Assembly (NCBI GenBank): GCA_964621345.1
Contig: CAZUON010000010.1
Coordinates: forward strand, 1-64,000
Direction: 5' to 3'
DNA length: 64,000 nucleotides
Origin: Glaciecola sp964621345
Lineage (GTDB): Bacteria; Pseudomonadota; Gammaproteobacteria; Enterobacterales; Alteromonadaceae
The first letter of the stretch is position 1. Each line of letters opens with the position of its first letter. A program made the translations under genes and the position numbers. Below, piece after piece: positions 1 through 9,435 of the stretch. The notes under the pieces are model-generated. The model was not told where the DNA came from and did no database searches. It worked only from the letters and a program-made list of their open reading frames with translations.

Positions 1-98
1 AAGCACTAACATAACGATGCATTTCGACAATCTAAACTTGCAGGATTGCATCCTCACAATTATCCTTAAAGCGATTTTAATACTCCTTAAGGATAATA

Positions 99-1508
99 AT
101 GCGGTTCACACATAATAAAAAATTGGGTGTTGCGCTGGCTTTGTCGACTATACTGCTTGCTGCTTGCAGCGACGACAAAGCGGCCCAAAGTACCCCAGAA
201 TACGACAGAAACAACCCTTATCCATCTACCTATCAGCGTATAGCCTCAGATCCCATTGTAATTAGCAATGTGACAATACTCGATGGCATAGGCGGTAAAA
301 TCGAAGAGGGGGCTGTACTGCTTGAAGATGGCAAAATTGTGGAAGTAGGAGAGGATGTCTCAGTACCCTCCGATGCAATTGAAATTGATGGTACTGGTAA
401 ATGGGTCACGCCGGGTATTATCGACAACCATAGTCATTTGGGAGTATATCCTTCACCGGGCACAAGATCACATTCAGACGGTAACGAGGCAACCAGCCCG
501 GTTACTGCTGAGGTATGGGCTGAGCACAGCATCTGGCCACAAGACCCAGGCTTTCAAAGAGCTTTAGCTGGAGGTGTTACTTCATTACAAATTTTGCCCG
601 GTTCAGCTAATCTGTTTGGTGGACGAAGCGTAACGGTAAAAAACTTACCAAATCGCACTATGCAAGATATGAAGTTTCCTGAAGCACCTTACGGCATAAA
701 AATGGCCTGTGGTGAAAATCCAAAACGAGTATATGGTGGAAAAGGCGGCCCGATGACGCGAATGGCTAATGTAGCCGGTTATCGAAAGGCATGGATTGAA
801 GCTCAGGCTTATCAGAAAAAATGGGCTGAATACGAAGCTGCTAAAGAGGCTGGAACCGCATCAGATGCTCCTAAGCGTGATTTACGCTTAGAAACCCTCG
901 CAGGTGTGTTAGACGGCGATATTTTAGTACATATGCATTGTTACCGCGCCGACGAGATGGCCGTGATGATGGATGTAATGAAGGAATTCGATTATCAGAT
1001 TGGTACCTTTCATCACGCGGTTGAGTCGTATAAAATTTCAGACAAGTTGGCCGAAAATAACGTATGTAGCGCTATGTGGGCCGACTGGTGGGGCTTTAAA
1101 ATGGAGGCCTACGACGGCATTCGCGAGAACATTCCAATGGTACATGCCGCAGGCGCTTGCGCAATTGTGCATTCTGATGACGACCTTGATATCCAGCGCT
1201 TAAACCAAGAAGCTGCAAAAGCTTGGTCAGACGGCAAACGCGCTGGTATTGATATTAGTCAAGCCGATGCATGGCAGTGGCTTTCCGCAAATCCTGCAAA
1301 ATCGCTTGGTATTTTTGAGCATACAGGCTCTCTTGAGTCGGGTAAAAATGCGGATGTAGTATTGTGGTCAGGCGACCCGTTCTCTACCTATACCCAAGCG
1401 GAGAAAGTGATTATCGACGGTGCCATTGTGTACGATAGAAGTAAACCAGAAAGCTGGCCGGTAAGTGATTTCGAATTAGGCCAAGTTGGGCAAGGAGATG
1501 CAAAATGA
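99..1508 (+). CDS. Amidohydrolase-superfamily lipoprotein (imidazolonepropionase/prolidase-like)
   Basis: Predicted metal-dependent hydrolase held at the membrane on the periplasmic side. The N-terminus has a lipoprotein signal with a lipobox ending at Cys23 (LLAAC). The amidohydrolase fold follows: HSH at residues 111-113 after a TPGIID segment (metal ligands), HMH at 278-280, a His pair at 305-306, and HSDD at 358-361 carrying the usual catalytic Asp. All ligands expected of the family are therefore present. The substrate cannot be told from sequence; relatives act on cyclic amides and dipeptides. An AAGGA site precedes the ATG. The stop overlaps the next start by four bases, so the two genes are translationally coupled and their products probably act together. 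Confidence 0.85.
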   Translation: MRFTHNKKLGVALALSTILLAACSDDKAAQSTPEYDRNNPYPSTYQRIASDPIVISNVTILDGIGGKIEEGAVLLEDGKIVEVGEDVSVPSDAIEIDGTGKWVTPGIIDNHSHLGVYPSPGTRSHSDGNEATSPVTAEVWAEHSIWPQDPGFQRALAGGVTSLQILPGSANLFGGRSVTVKNLPNRTMQDMKFPEAPYGIKMACGENPKRVYGGKGGPMTRMANVAGYRKAWIEAQAYQKKWAEYEAAKEAGTASDAPKRDLRLETLAGVLDGDILVHMHCYRADEMAVMMDVMKEFDYQIGTFHHAVESYKISDKLAENNVCSAMWADWWGFKMEAYDGIRENIPMVHAAGACAIVHSDDDLDIQRLNQEAAKAWSDGKRAGIDISQADAWQWLSANPAKSLGIFEHTGSLESGKNADVVLWSGDPFSTYTQAEKVIIDGAIVYDRSKPESWPVSDFELGQVGQGDAK

Positions 1509-2794
1509 GATTAATCAAACATAGCCTTGCAGTGCTAATAAGTGCATCTGTTTTTGCTTTGAGCGGTGCAGCAAACGCAGAAAAAATTGCCATTACTGGC
1601 GCGCAAATTCATACGATGTCGTCGGCAGGGGTAATTGAAAACGGTACCTTGTTACTCGACGAAGGTAAAATCCAACAGGTTTTAGATTCAAGCTCAGTGC
1701 CCTCGGGTTACCGAGAAATTGATGCATCGGGCAAGGTGATTACTCCAGGGTTTATGGGCGCACTTACTTCCTTGGGCTTACAAGAAGTCAGTTTGTCAGC
1801 AGGTGTGGTGGATTCTCGCGTGCATGCTCATATGGTGTCAAACGTAGGCGCGGCATACGATGTTCAATACGCGATTAACGCTGATTCGACCCTTGTGCCA
1901 ATTACGCGAGTAGAGGGCTTTACTCACGCAGTCACCGGAATTAGCCGCACAGGCCAGTTGTTTAATGGTCAAGGCGCAGTTATAGACCTAAGCGGCGACC
2001 TCAACGCCGTGGTTAAACCTCATGCTTACGTGCATGTTGGTGTGGGCGAAAATGGTGCAGATAATAACGGTGAAAGTCGCGCCGCTATGTGGGTGGCTTT
2101 GAATCAAAGTTTAGATGAAGCACTACATGCTGCTGATTATGATTTGAGCCCTGATAAAGAGTGGAATGGCATGATTAGCCGTGCTGATGCCAAAGCGTTA
2201 ATACCCGTCGTTAAAGGCGAGTTACCGCTTTTAGTTACAGCAAATCGGGGTTCTGATATTTTGCAAGCACTTGCTATTAAAGAGCGATATCAGCAAGTGA
2301 ACTTGGTATTGGTTAATGCAACTGAGGGTTGGCGAGTTGCTGAGCAAATCGCAGCGGCACAAGTGCCTGTTATTTTGAATCCTGAAAATAACCTTCCAGG
2401 TGGCTTTGATCAAATTGGTGCGACGCTAGAAAATGCTGCTCGCTTGCACAAAGCAGGCGTATTAATTGCGATTGGCATGGACACGCATAACATTCGCCTT
2501 GCACCGCAGCATGCTGGGAATGCCGTAGCAAATGGCTTGCCTCATGCCGCGGCGATAGCGTCGTTGAGTCTAAACATTGCTAAGATATTTGGCTTAAGCG
2601 ATACCCTAGGCAGCTTAACGCCGGGTAAAGAAGCTAGCTTGGTGATTTGGTCGGGGGACCCGCTCGAGGTGACTGAGGCAGCTGAGCAAGTGTTTATTAG
2701 AGGTGAAGCAATGCCTATGACTTCGCGTCAAATACAGTTAAGAGACCGTTACTTAAATCGTGATGAAACAAAACCGGTAGCCTATACAAGGTAG
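1505..2794 (+). CDS. Exported amidohydrolase-like protein lacking the HxH metal motif
   Basis: Second member of a coupled amidohydrolase pair; its ATGA start overlaps the stop of the preceding gene. A Sec signal peptide ends near ANA (residue 25), so the protein is likely periplasmic. The composite beta-sandwich and barrel outline of the superfamily is visible: an N-terminal GAQIHTM/ENGTLLLDEGKI segment and a C-terminal LTPGKEASLVIWSGDP segment. At residues 82-91, where catalytic members carry GxxDxHxH, this protein reads GFMGALTSLG, so both first-strand His ligands are absent. It is probably non-catalytic, or uses different chemistry, as a partner of the intact upstream enzyme. That role is inference; the missing motif is seen directly. 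Confidence 0.8.
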   Translation: MRLIKHSLAVLISASVFALSGAANAEKIAITGAQIHTMSSAGVIENGTLLLDEGKIQQVLDSSSVPSGYREIDASGKVITPGFMGALTSLGLQEVSLSAGVVDSRVHAHMVSNVGAAYDVQYAINADSTLVPITRVEGFTHAVTGISRTGQLFNGQGAVIDLSGDLNAVVKPHAYVHVGVGENGADNNGESRAAMWVALNQSLDEALHAADYDLSPDKEWNGMISRADAKALIPVVKGELPLLVTANRGSDILQALAIKERYQQVNLVLVNATEGWRVAEQIAAAQVPVILNPENNLPGGFDQIGATLENAARLHKAGVLIAIGMDTHNIRLAPQHAGNAVANGLPHAAAIASLSLNIAKIFGLSDTLGSLTPGKEASLVIWSGDPLEVTEAAEQVFIRGEAMPMTSRQIQLRDRYLNRDETKPVAYTR

Positions 2795-2820
2795 TTTTGG
2801 GATGGGTATCTGAGGATAAT

Positions 2821-2846
2821 AAACGCCAGCATTTGCTGGCGTTTTT
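2821..2846 (+). terminator. Intrinsic terminator after the amidohydrolase pair
   Basis: An 11-bp stem (AAACGCCAGCA / TGCTGGCGTTT) with a very tight loop runs into a T-run about 25 bases after the stop of the second amidohydrolase. The A-rich left arm means it could also serve the convergent minus-strand gene. Confidence 0.8.
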
Positions 2847-2906
2847 ATATGTTAAGACCTAATGAGTGGAAGTAGCGTTAGAAGCTGTGTTGATAATATA
2901 AGGTCC

Positions 2907-3620
2907 CTACCCTTCAACGACTTCAACAATGAGAGGAGTTAACTTAGGCGACAAAAACTCAACGATCATCGGCTGCGCTTCAGCAGTAGGGTGAATACCA
3001 TCGTTTTGCATCAACTCAGGTTTAAGTGCAATATCCTGTAAAAAGAAAGGAATGAGTGGTACGTTATATTCTTCAGCTAACTGATGATAATTTTGCGTAA
3101 ATAACTCAGTGTAGCGTCTGCCGTAGTTAGTTGGTATTTGAATCTCTTGCAAAATCACCTCAACCTCTTGCGCTTTTGCAAGCTCAATCATATTGGCAAG
3201 GTTCTGCTTTATTTTATTTGGGTTATGCCCTTGCAAACCGTTATTCCCGCCAAGCTCAATATAGAGGTGTGTAGGCTGGTGCAAACTCAATAAACGCGGC
3301 AGCCTCGCGAGGCCACCATCTGTGGTATCACCACTAATGGCCGCATTAACGACTTCAATTTCAGGTTGGGTTTGCTGCCATTTATCTTGCAACAATGAGA
3401 CCCAGCCTTGAGCAGCAGTGAGACCATACGCTGCGCTTAAACTATCGCCCAATACTAATAATTTATATTCAGTTACATTATTGTCATGTGCATTTACGCT
3501 TTCCCCTTGATCTGAATAGGCCAGAAAAGGGAATAAAAGAGCAATGAAAATTATACACCGCGCTAACGCAGACGAGCTGCGCTGAGCACTGATGTTACTG
3601 CAGGAAGAGATTACTGACAC
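2907..3620 (-). CDS. tesA: TesA-type SGNH multifunctional esterase/thioesterase I
   Basis: Periplasmic SGNH-family esterase (thioesterase I/lysophospholipase L1). All four blocks are visible: GDSLSA (block I, nucleophile Ser), the GDTT region (block II), GGNNG (block III) and DGIHP (block V, catalytic Asp and His). A hydrophobic N-terminal stretch (CIIFIALLFPFLAYS) acts as signal peptide. As in E. coli, the gene is divergent from an ybbA-ybbP ABC exporter. The start is uncertain: the open frame extends to an ATG at 3674 inside the ABC gene. The GTG at 3620 is preferred because it does not overlap the neighbour and has AGAGG upstream. No other standard start codon lies between it and the signal peptide. 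Confidence 0.88.
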   Translation of the reverse strand: MSVISSCSNISAQRSSSALARCIIFIALLFPFLAYSDQGESVNAHDNNVTEYKLLVLGDSLSAAYGLTAAQGWVSLLQDKWQQTQPEIEVVNAAISGDTTDGGLARLPRLLSLHQPTHLYIELGGNNGLQGHNPNKIKQNLANMIELAKAQEVEVILQEIQIPTNYGRRYTELFTQNYHQLAEEYNVPLIPFFLQDIALKPELMQNDGIHPTAEAQPMIVEFLSPKLTPLIVEVVEG

Positions 3621-3621
3621 T

Positions 3622-4341
3622 ATGACCACGGCCTCTACAATTATTGAAACAAAAAGTCTGATTAAAAAAGTCATTACGAGCGAAGGTGAGTTACAGATCC
3701 TTCAGCCCATTAGCTTTGCCATTAACCAGGGCGAATCGGTGGCTATTATAGGGGCGTCTGGCTCGGGTAAGTCAACCCTACTAGGTTTATTGGCCGGTTT
3801 AGATGAAGTCAGTGGCGGGCACATCAGCTTAGATGGCGCGGCCTTGCACGACATGAACGAAGAACAACGCGCAAGAATTAGAGGCGAAAAAGTCGGCTTT
3901 ATTTTTCAAAGCTTTATGTTGGTACAAAGCCTAACGGCCTTAGAAAACATAATGTTACCTGCTGAAATCGCAGGTCTCGATAATCCTAAAAAGCGTGCCC
4001 AAGAGATTCTGAAACAAGTTGGTCTTGACCACCGAGCGAATCACTTCCCAAACCAGCTCTCTGGCGGTGAACAGCAGCGTGTCGCCATTGCTCGGGCTTT
4101 TATAACTAATCCCAAAATTTTGTTTGCTGATGAGCCTACCGGTAATCTCGATTCAAATAATTCACACAAAGTAGAAGAGCTTTTATTTAAGCTGAACAAA
4201 GAATCCGATACCACCTTGGTGCTCGTGACCCACGATGATGAACTTGCTAGCCGCTGCGAGCGACAGTTGCGTATGAGCGCAGGTGAGTTAAAAGAAGAAA
4301 CGCAGCATTTAAAAGTCGTTGCAGGTAGCGGGGGCGCTTAA
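3622..4341 (+). CDS. ybbA: ABC transporter ATP-binding protein, YbbA/LolD type
   Basis: ATPase subunit of a MacB/LolD-like exporter, 239 residues from this start. Walker A is GASGSGKST (44-52), the signature is LSGGE (146-150), Walker B is ILFADE (166-171), followed by a D-loop NLDS and a switch His in LVTHDD. The ATG at 3622 is chosen over the in-frame ATG at 3592 because the resulting N-terminus matches the length expected for E. coli YbbA and leaves room for the divergent tesA. It is followed at once by its permease. By family knowledge the pair exports or extracts hydrophobic or envelope molecules; the substrate of YbbAP is not firmly established. Confidence 0.92.
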   Translation: MTTASTIIETKSLIKKVITSEGELQILQPISFAINQGESVAIIGASGSGKSTLLGLLAGLDEVSGGHISLDGAALHDMNEEQRARIRGEKVGFIFQSFMLVQSLTALENIMLPAEIAGLDNPKKRAQEILKQVGLDHRANHFPNQLSGGEQQRVAIARAFITNPKILFADEPTGNLDSNNSHKVEELLFKLNKESDTTLVLVTHDDELASRCERQLRMSAGELKEETQHLKVVAGSGGA

Positions 4342-4342
4342 C

Positions 4343-6859
4343 ATGAGTATGGCATTTCAACTAGCGTGGCGCTTATTTAAACACGAAGCTCGCCGCGGCG
4401 AACTGACCATTATCCTGCTGGCAATTGTGTTGTCGGTAGCATCAGTATTATCACTTTCGTTATTCAGCGAACGTCTGCAGCAAGCGCTAACCGACCGAAG
4501 CGCAGAGTTTATAGCTGCCGACAGTCAACTTCGCTCGCGTACACCTGTTGATGAAACATGGATAAGCGAAGCACAAAACCGCGGTTTAAATACCGCATTT
4601 CAAATTTCAACTCGCTCCATGGTATTTGCTGGCGACGAGCTAGCCTTATCAGACTTAAGAGCGGTTGATGCTGCCTACCCGCTAAAGGGTGAAGTCAAAA
4701 CAAGCGATATAGCCTTTGGTTTGGGGCAAGCGGCAAATAAAAGCGTCGCGCCAGGTGAGGTATGGATAGATTCACGTTTGTATCAGTTACTCGGCATAGA
4801 AAAAGGCGACGATATTGAAATAGGTGATGCCACACTTACCGTCACCGAAATTTTAAGTGAAATTCCCGACGCCGGTTTTAGTGTATTTAATACCGACCCA
4901 ATGTTGCTGATGTCAGCGCAAGATATTGCCGCAACTAACATTACAGGACCGGGCAGTCGCGTAAGCTACAAGTACTATTTTACAGGTGACTCCAGCGCTT
5001 TAGATGATTACTACGATTGGCTACGACCGCAGATGAATCGAGAGATTCATCGCTGGACGAGTATTGAGGACGATGAATCGCCCATTGGTCGCTCCATCGC
5101 CAGAGCTGAAGAATACTTCTTACTTGCTAGCTTACTTGCCATTGTTCTAGCCGCCGTATCTATTGCAGTTGCAGCACAACGCTACAGTCAGCGTCACTTT
5201 GATCCCGTCGCAATAATGAAAACCTTAGGCGCGAGCAAAGCCATGGTTAGGCAAATCTATTTAATGCAGATTTGTTTTATCACCGCCTTGGGGATAAGTA
5301 TTGGTGTGATTGCCGGTTATTTGATTCAGCAAGGGGTGGTGACTTTGCTTGCAGGGCAGGTTGAGGTAGCACTGAATACTTGGTATTGGCGTCCGCTCGG
5401 TATAGCAGTATTCACGGGCGTGACTTGTGCGTTGCTATTCTCTTTGTATCCCTTATTACAGCTTTTTTCAGTACCACCTTTACGGGTGTTGCGTAAAGAT
5501 ATTCAATCTACTTTGTCCTCCCGAGCGCTGCAGTTTGTATTCTCTGGTAGTGCCGTCTTTTTATTGATGTGGACTTACAGTCAAAACCTAAAAATTAGTA
5601 GTATTTTATTTGCGTCTGGCATTTTACTTGTGGTGAGTTTGCTCGGCATGACTTACCTCTTGATCATGATAGGACGCAAGTTAGGTAGTGGAAGCATGGG
5701 TGCTTGGACGTTGGCTTGGGCGCGTATTAGGCGCCGAGCAATGGGTAACTCGGTCCAGTTGATCAGTTTTGCCATCACCATTATGCTCTTGCTTGTTGTG
5801 CTAGTGATGCGCAACGATATGGTTAAGCAGTGGCGTGATCAACTGCCCGAGGGAACGCCTAACTATTTCATTTCTAATGTGACTGAAGCCCAAAAAGAGG
5901 GCCTCAAAGAACATTTCACAGCAAATAACGTTAAATATGAAAAATTCTACCCGGTAGCACGTGGTCGCTTTGTTGCGATTAACGAAGAGAAAATTCGCAC
6001 CGACGTTACCAAAGAGGATGAAGAAGTAGCAGACGATGGGCGACAAGGCCTAGGGCGTGAGGCTAACTTAAGTTGGAGTACAGAACTGCAGTCGGGTAAT
6101 GTGATTGTCGATGGACAGTGGCATGATAACTGGCAGGAAGGCGAGCCAGTGCCGTTGTCAATTGAAACGGAGGTTGCAGGTAGGTTAGACATCGAACTTG
6201 GTGATGAGCTGACCTTTAATCTTGGTAGCGAAGTGATTACAGCCACCGTAACTAGTATGCGAGAAGTTGACTGGCAAACACTGCAACCCAACTTTTTCTT
6301 TGTACTGCATCCTAAGGCGATGGAAAACTTTAGTGCAACGTACATCACAAGTTTTAATTTAGATGAATCGCGCAAAGCAGAGATATCGCGCATTATGGCA
6401 CCATTTGCCAGTGTTACTTTGTTTGATGTAGACGCACGTATTAATCAACTGCGAGAAATCATAGACCAAGTCTCAATGGCGGTAGAATTTATATTGGTGC
6501 TCGTTCTCATTGCTGGTGCTTTAGTGCTCATTGCTCAAGTGCAAGCGAGTATGGATGAGCGCCTACAAGAGCTTGCAATATTGCGCACCCTCGGCCTGAA
6601 AGGGCGTAGCATTCGCTTTAGTGTAATAAATGAGTTTGTGATAATTGGTACCGTAGCCGGGCTGATGGCGGCGCTGGCAAACGAATTTAGTCTCTATATG
6701 CTGCAAACAGCAGTTTTTCAGATGCCACCCTCGCTGCATGCAGAATATTGGGCAATTGCACCAACAGTGGGTGCTGCAGTGGTAGGCGTCTTAGGAGCGA
6801 TTGGATGTTGGAGACTACTTTCACTGAACACCGGTCACTTGCTGCGTAAAATGGTGTAA
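4343..6859 (+). CDS. ybbP: ABC transporter permease, YbbP/FtsX family
   Basis: Large integral-membrane permease (838 residues) paired with the upstream ATPase. It has an N-terminal TM near residues 20-40, a periplasmic domain to about residue 245, then an FtsX-like block of three to four TM helices. Central TM pairs, a second periplasmic domain (about 500-690) and a C-terminal FtsX block (VEFILVLVLIAGALVLIAQV onward) follow. This double-FtsX layout is characteristic of YbbP. The ATG at 4343, two bases after the ATPase stop, is preferred over an in-frame TTG at 4319. The tight spacing implies one operon. A terminator at 6889 follows. Confidence 0.9.
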   Translation: MSMAFQLAWRLFKHEARRGELTIILLAIVLSVASVLSLSLFSERLQQALTDRSAEFIAADSQLRSRTPVDETWISEAQNRGLNTAFQISTRSMVFAGDELALSDLRAVDAAYPLKGEVKTSDIAFGLGQAANKSVAPGEVWIDSRLYQLLGIEKGDDIEIGDATLTVTEILSEIPDAGFSVFNTDPMLLMSAQDIAATNITGPGSRVSYKYYFTGDSSALDDYYDWLRPQMNREIHRWTSIEDDESPIGRSIARAEEYFLLASLLAIVLAAVSIAVAAQRYSQRHFDPVAIMKTLGASKAMVRQIYLMQICFITALGISIGVIAGYLIQQGVVTLLAGQVEVALNTWYWRPLGIAVFTGVTCALLFSLYPLLQLFSVPPLRVLRKDIQSTLSSRALQFVFSGSAVFLLMWTYSQNLKISSILFASGILLVVSLLGMTYLLIMIGRKLGSGSMGAWTLAWARIRRRAMGNSVQLISFAITIMLLLVVLVMRNDMVKQWRDQLPEGTPNYFISNVTEAQKEGLKEHFTANNVKYEKFYPVARGRFVAINEEKIRTDVTKEDEEVADDGRQGLGREANLSWSTELQSGNVIVDGQWHDNWQEGEPVPLSIETEVAGRLDIELGDELTFNLGSEVITATVTSMREVDWQTLQPNFFFVLHPKAMENFSATYITSFNLDESRKAEISRIMAPFASVTLFDVDARINQLREIIDQVSMAVEFILVLVLIAGALVLIAQVQASMDERLQELAILRTLGLKGRSIRFSVINEFVIIGTVAGLMAALANEFSLYMLQTAVFQMPPSLHAEYWAIAPTVGAAVVGVLGAIGCWRLLSLNTGHLLRKMV

Positions 6860-6888
6860 TGCTAACCTGATAACAATGCCCAGCGCAT

Positions 6889-6921
6889 AAAAAAAGCACG
6901 GCTTAGATGCCGTGCTTTTTT
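6889..6921. terminator. Bidirectional intrinsic terminator
   Basis: Stem GCACGGC / GCCGTGC with a six-base loop, flanked by an A-run on the left and a T-run on the right, between two convergent genes. The symmetry lets it terminate both the permease transcript and the minus-strand folX-yfcH transcript. Confidence 0.88.
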
Positions 6922-6974
6922 GTGAATTGCTATCTACTTAGTTTAAAACGAGTTGCTAGTATAAACAGATACAT

Positions 6975-7865
6975 TTAACGTAAATCAAGCGCCTCAAGTG
7001 CGTCAATTAACACCGGATAAGAAAAATTAAATCCAGCTGCTTCCAAGCGTGCGGGAAGGACTTTTTGGCCGTAAATCACTAAATCTGAAGACTCTCCCAT
7101 TAACAGTTTTACCGCAAATTCAGGTGTCGTAAATATACAAGGACGCTCCAAGCGTTTGCAAAGCTTATGCGCAAAAAACGCATTGCTGGCCGGTTTTGGC
7201 GAGGTTAAATTGAATGGCCCACTGCACTTTTGATTTTCAATTAGAAACTCAATTGCACGCACCATATCCTCAATATGGATCCACGACATAAACTGTTTGC
7301 CATCGCCAATTGGGCCGCCTAAACCTAATCTGAAGGGCATTAACATTTTGTTCAACGCACCGCCATCATCAGCCAGTACTACGCCTGTACGCAATGTACA
7401 TACCCGCGTATTGGCGTTATTGGCAATGTCTTCCCATTTTTTACAGATTTCACGGCTAAATTCATCTCTAAAAGCTGAAAAATCTTCGGTCACAGGCGTA
7501 TCACCTTGACGCCCATAAAAGCCAATGGCAGAGCCACTAATTAATGCTTCGGGTGGGGTGTCTGCATCGTTAATTAATTGCACTAAGGTTTCAGTAATAT
7601 CCCACCTAGAATGACAAATACGTTGTTTTTGTGTATCACTCCAGCGCTTATCAGCAATAGGCTCACCTGCTAAGTTAACCACAATGTCTACATCGTTAAG
7701 GTCACGAACATCCTCAATTTTACAGGTTGTAACCGACTCAGGTAGTAAGCGGCTTGCACGCTTAGGGTCACGGCTAATCACAGTAATAGCATAGTCAGTT
7801 TTTAGCTTGTCGACTAAGTGGCGCCCAATTAAGCCCGTACCACCTGTTAGCAGTATACGTTTCAT
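6975..7865 (-). CDS. yfcH: TIGR01777-family SDR epimerase, YfcH
   Basis: NAD(P)-binding extended-SDR protein of 296 residues. The N-terminus MKRILLTGGTGLIGRHL carries the Rossmann glycine motif (TGGTGLIG). A GSAIGFYG segment matches the YfcH/SulA-like subgroup, and the C-terminus has the expected LEAAGFNFSYP block. The ATG at 7865 is preferred over an upstream in-frame start because it has an AAGGA site nine bases away and gives the family length. It lies five bases after folX, the arrangement also seen in E. coli. The physiological substrate is unknown. Confidence 0.9.
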   Translation of the reverse strand: MKRILLTGGTGLIGRHLVDKLKTDYAITVISRDPKRASRLLPESVTTCKIEDVRDLNDVDIVVNLAGEPIADKRWSDTQKQRICHSRWDITETLVQLINDADTPPEALISGSAIGFYGRQGDTPVTEDFSAFRDEFSREICKKWEDIANNANTRVCTLRTGVVLADDGGALNKMLMPFRLGLGGPIGDGKQFMSWIHIEDMVRAIEFLIENQKCSGPFNLTSPKPASNAFFAHKLCKRLERPCIFTTPEFAVKLLMGESSDLVIYGQKVLPARLEAAGFNFSYPVLIDALEALDLR

Positions 7866-7870
7866 TGTGC

Positions 7871-8236
7871 TTAATCCTTCGTGCAAGAAATAGCGAGTGA
7901 GACTGAATCAGAAAAACGAAGAGCATGGGGTTTATCAACCTCAGCTTCGGCAGATATGACCCAAGGGTGGTCTGCCGCAATCGCAAGCACATCGGAGGTC
8001 AGTTTCTCGAGTAATGAAAAACGATTATCCTCGACTAGGCGAATAATCGCCTTGGTAATAATTTTATAATTTAAAGCATCGTCCATGTTGTCGGTGTCCG
8101 TTGCTTTTTTCGCATCATATTGAATAGTAACGTTTATGACTACGTCTTGTTGGTTTTTTATTTCGTCTTCGTTAATGCCAATGTAGGTGCGTAAGCGAAG
8201 ATTTTTAATGCGAATGGTAGCAAGATTTAAATTCAT
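7871..8236 (-). CDS. folX: Dihydroneopterin triphosphate 2'-epimerase FolX
   Basis: Small FolB-fold protein of 121 residues. Segments IRIKNLRLRTYIGI, DVVINVTI, DALNYK and NRFSLLEKL closely match E. coli FolX, distinguishing it from FolB. FolX interconverts dihydroneopterin triphosphate and dihydromonapterin triphosphate, the entry to tetrahydromonapterin. It is the first gene of a folX-yfcH operon and is divergent from the AI-2E family permease. Confidence 0.93.
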   Translation of the reverse strand: MNLNLATIRIKNLRLRTYIGINEDEIKNQQDVVINVTIQYDAKKATDTDNMDDALNYKIITKAIIRLVEDNRFSLLEKLTSDVLAIAADHPWVISAEAEVDKPHALRFSDSVSLAISCTKD

Positions 8237-8351
8237 TGAGATACTACTTCCTTATTAGTTTAATGTTGCTCATAATTGCTTGTTATGTACATATCAGATT
8301 AGGGTTTTATTATGCCTTTCACTATGGCTTTAGGCTCGACGGATTTAACAC

Positions 8352-9410
8352 ATGATTAAGTCGTCCACATCCAAAACATTGGTCATAATGGCATGCGTTG
8401 TCATCATACTTGCGGGAATCAAGTCTGCCAGCGTTATCGTCATCCCTTTGCTACTCTCAGCCTTTATTGCGATTGCGGTTAGTCCAATAATCAATTGGTC
8501 GGCTAACTACAAAGTGCCGCGTTGGTTGTCTGTTACATTAGTTATACTAGTGATGGTGATAATTGGTTTTATGTTAGCTGGCTTAATTACGCAATCATTA
8601 AGCGAGTTCAGAGCAAATATGCCGATTTACCGAGAGCAGTTATCAGGTGAGTTGGCTTGGATAGTCGATAAACTTGCCATATTTAATGTGCATATAAACC
8701 TTGAGTTAATCCGCTCTCATTTTGACCCAGCAATGGCGATGACTATGGCAACTAATTTCATTACCGGCATGGGCTCGGTGTTGTCAAATGTGTTTCTTAT
8801 CTTACTAACTGTATTGTTTATGCTGTTTGAAGCAGACAGTATGCCGCGCCGAGTCCATGTAGCCCTTGCAGACCCTGATATGAAACTTATTCATATTGAT
8901 AAGTTCTTAACATCGGTTAATCAGTATTTAGTGATTAAGATGTTGGTGAGCTTAGGCACTGGCTTGTTTATTGGTGTTTGGCTATATTTTATTGGTGTAG
9001 ACCATTTTATGCTGTGGGCAGTGTTAGCCTTTATGCTTAATTTTATTCCCAATATTGGGTCAATTATTGCGGCGGTACCTGCAATCTTTATGGCTTTTGT
9101 TGAGTTTGGGCTGGCCAAGGCTGGTTTGGCGGGCTTAGGTTTTGTTATTGTCAATATGGTAATGGGTAATTTGGTAGAGCCTCGTTTCTTAGGAAGGGGC
9201 TTAGGCTTATCTACTCTCGTGGTTTTCATCTCTTTAATATTCTGGGGGTGGTTGCTGGGTAGTGTTGGCATGTTGCTCTCAGTCCCGCTGACTATGGTAG
9301 TTAAAATTGCTATGGAATCGCGAGAAGAAACGAAATGGCTAGCGATACTGTTATCAGCTGATGGCAATGAAAGCGATGTAACTGAGCCAATTGTGGCGCC
9401 TGAAAATTAA
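8352..9410 (+). CDS. AI-2E family transporter (PerM/YdiK-like)
   Basis: Polytopic inner-membrane protein of 352 residues with about eight TM helices. The pattern is that of the AI-2E exporter family (PF01594): two N-terminal helices, a charged amphipathic region (about 80-125), then hydrophobic blocks including FMLNFIPNIGSIIAAVPA and VEPRFLGRGLGLSTLVVFISLIFW, the family's conserved C-terminal signature. Members export autoinducer-2 or act as Na+/H+ antiporters; this one's substrate is undetermined. It stands alone, divergent from folX. Confidence 0.9.
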   Translation: MIKSSTSKTLVIMACVVIILAGIKSASVIVIPLLLSAFIAIAVSPIINWSANYKVPRWLSVTLVILVMVIIGFMLAGLITQSLSEFRANMPIYREQLSGELAWIVDKLAIFNVHINLELIRSHFDPAMAMTMATNFITGMGSVLSNVFLILLTVLFMLFEADSMPRRVHVALADPDMKLIHIDKFLTSVNQYLVIKMLVSLGTGLFIGVWLYFIGVDHFMLWAVLAFMLNFIPNIGSIIAAVPAIFMAFVEFGLAKAGLAGLGFVIVNMVMGNLVEPRFLGRGLGLSTLVVFISLIFWGWLLGSVGMLLSVPLTMVVKIAMESREETKWLAILLSADGNESDVTEPIVAPEN

Positions 9411-9435
9411 GGTTATTGCGAGCTAGGTTGTTAAA

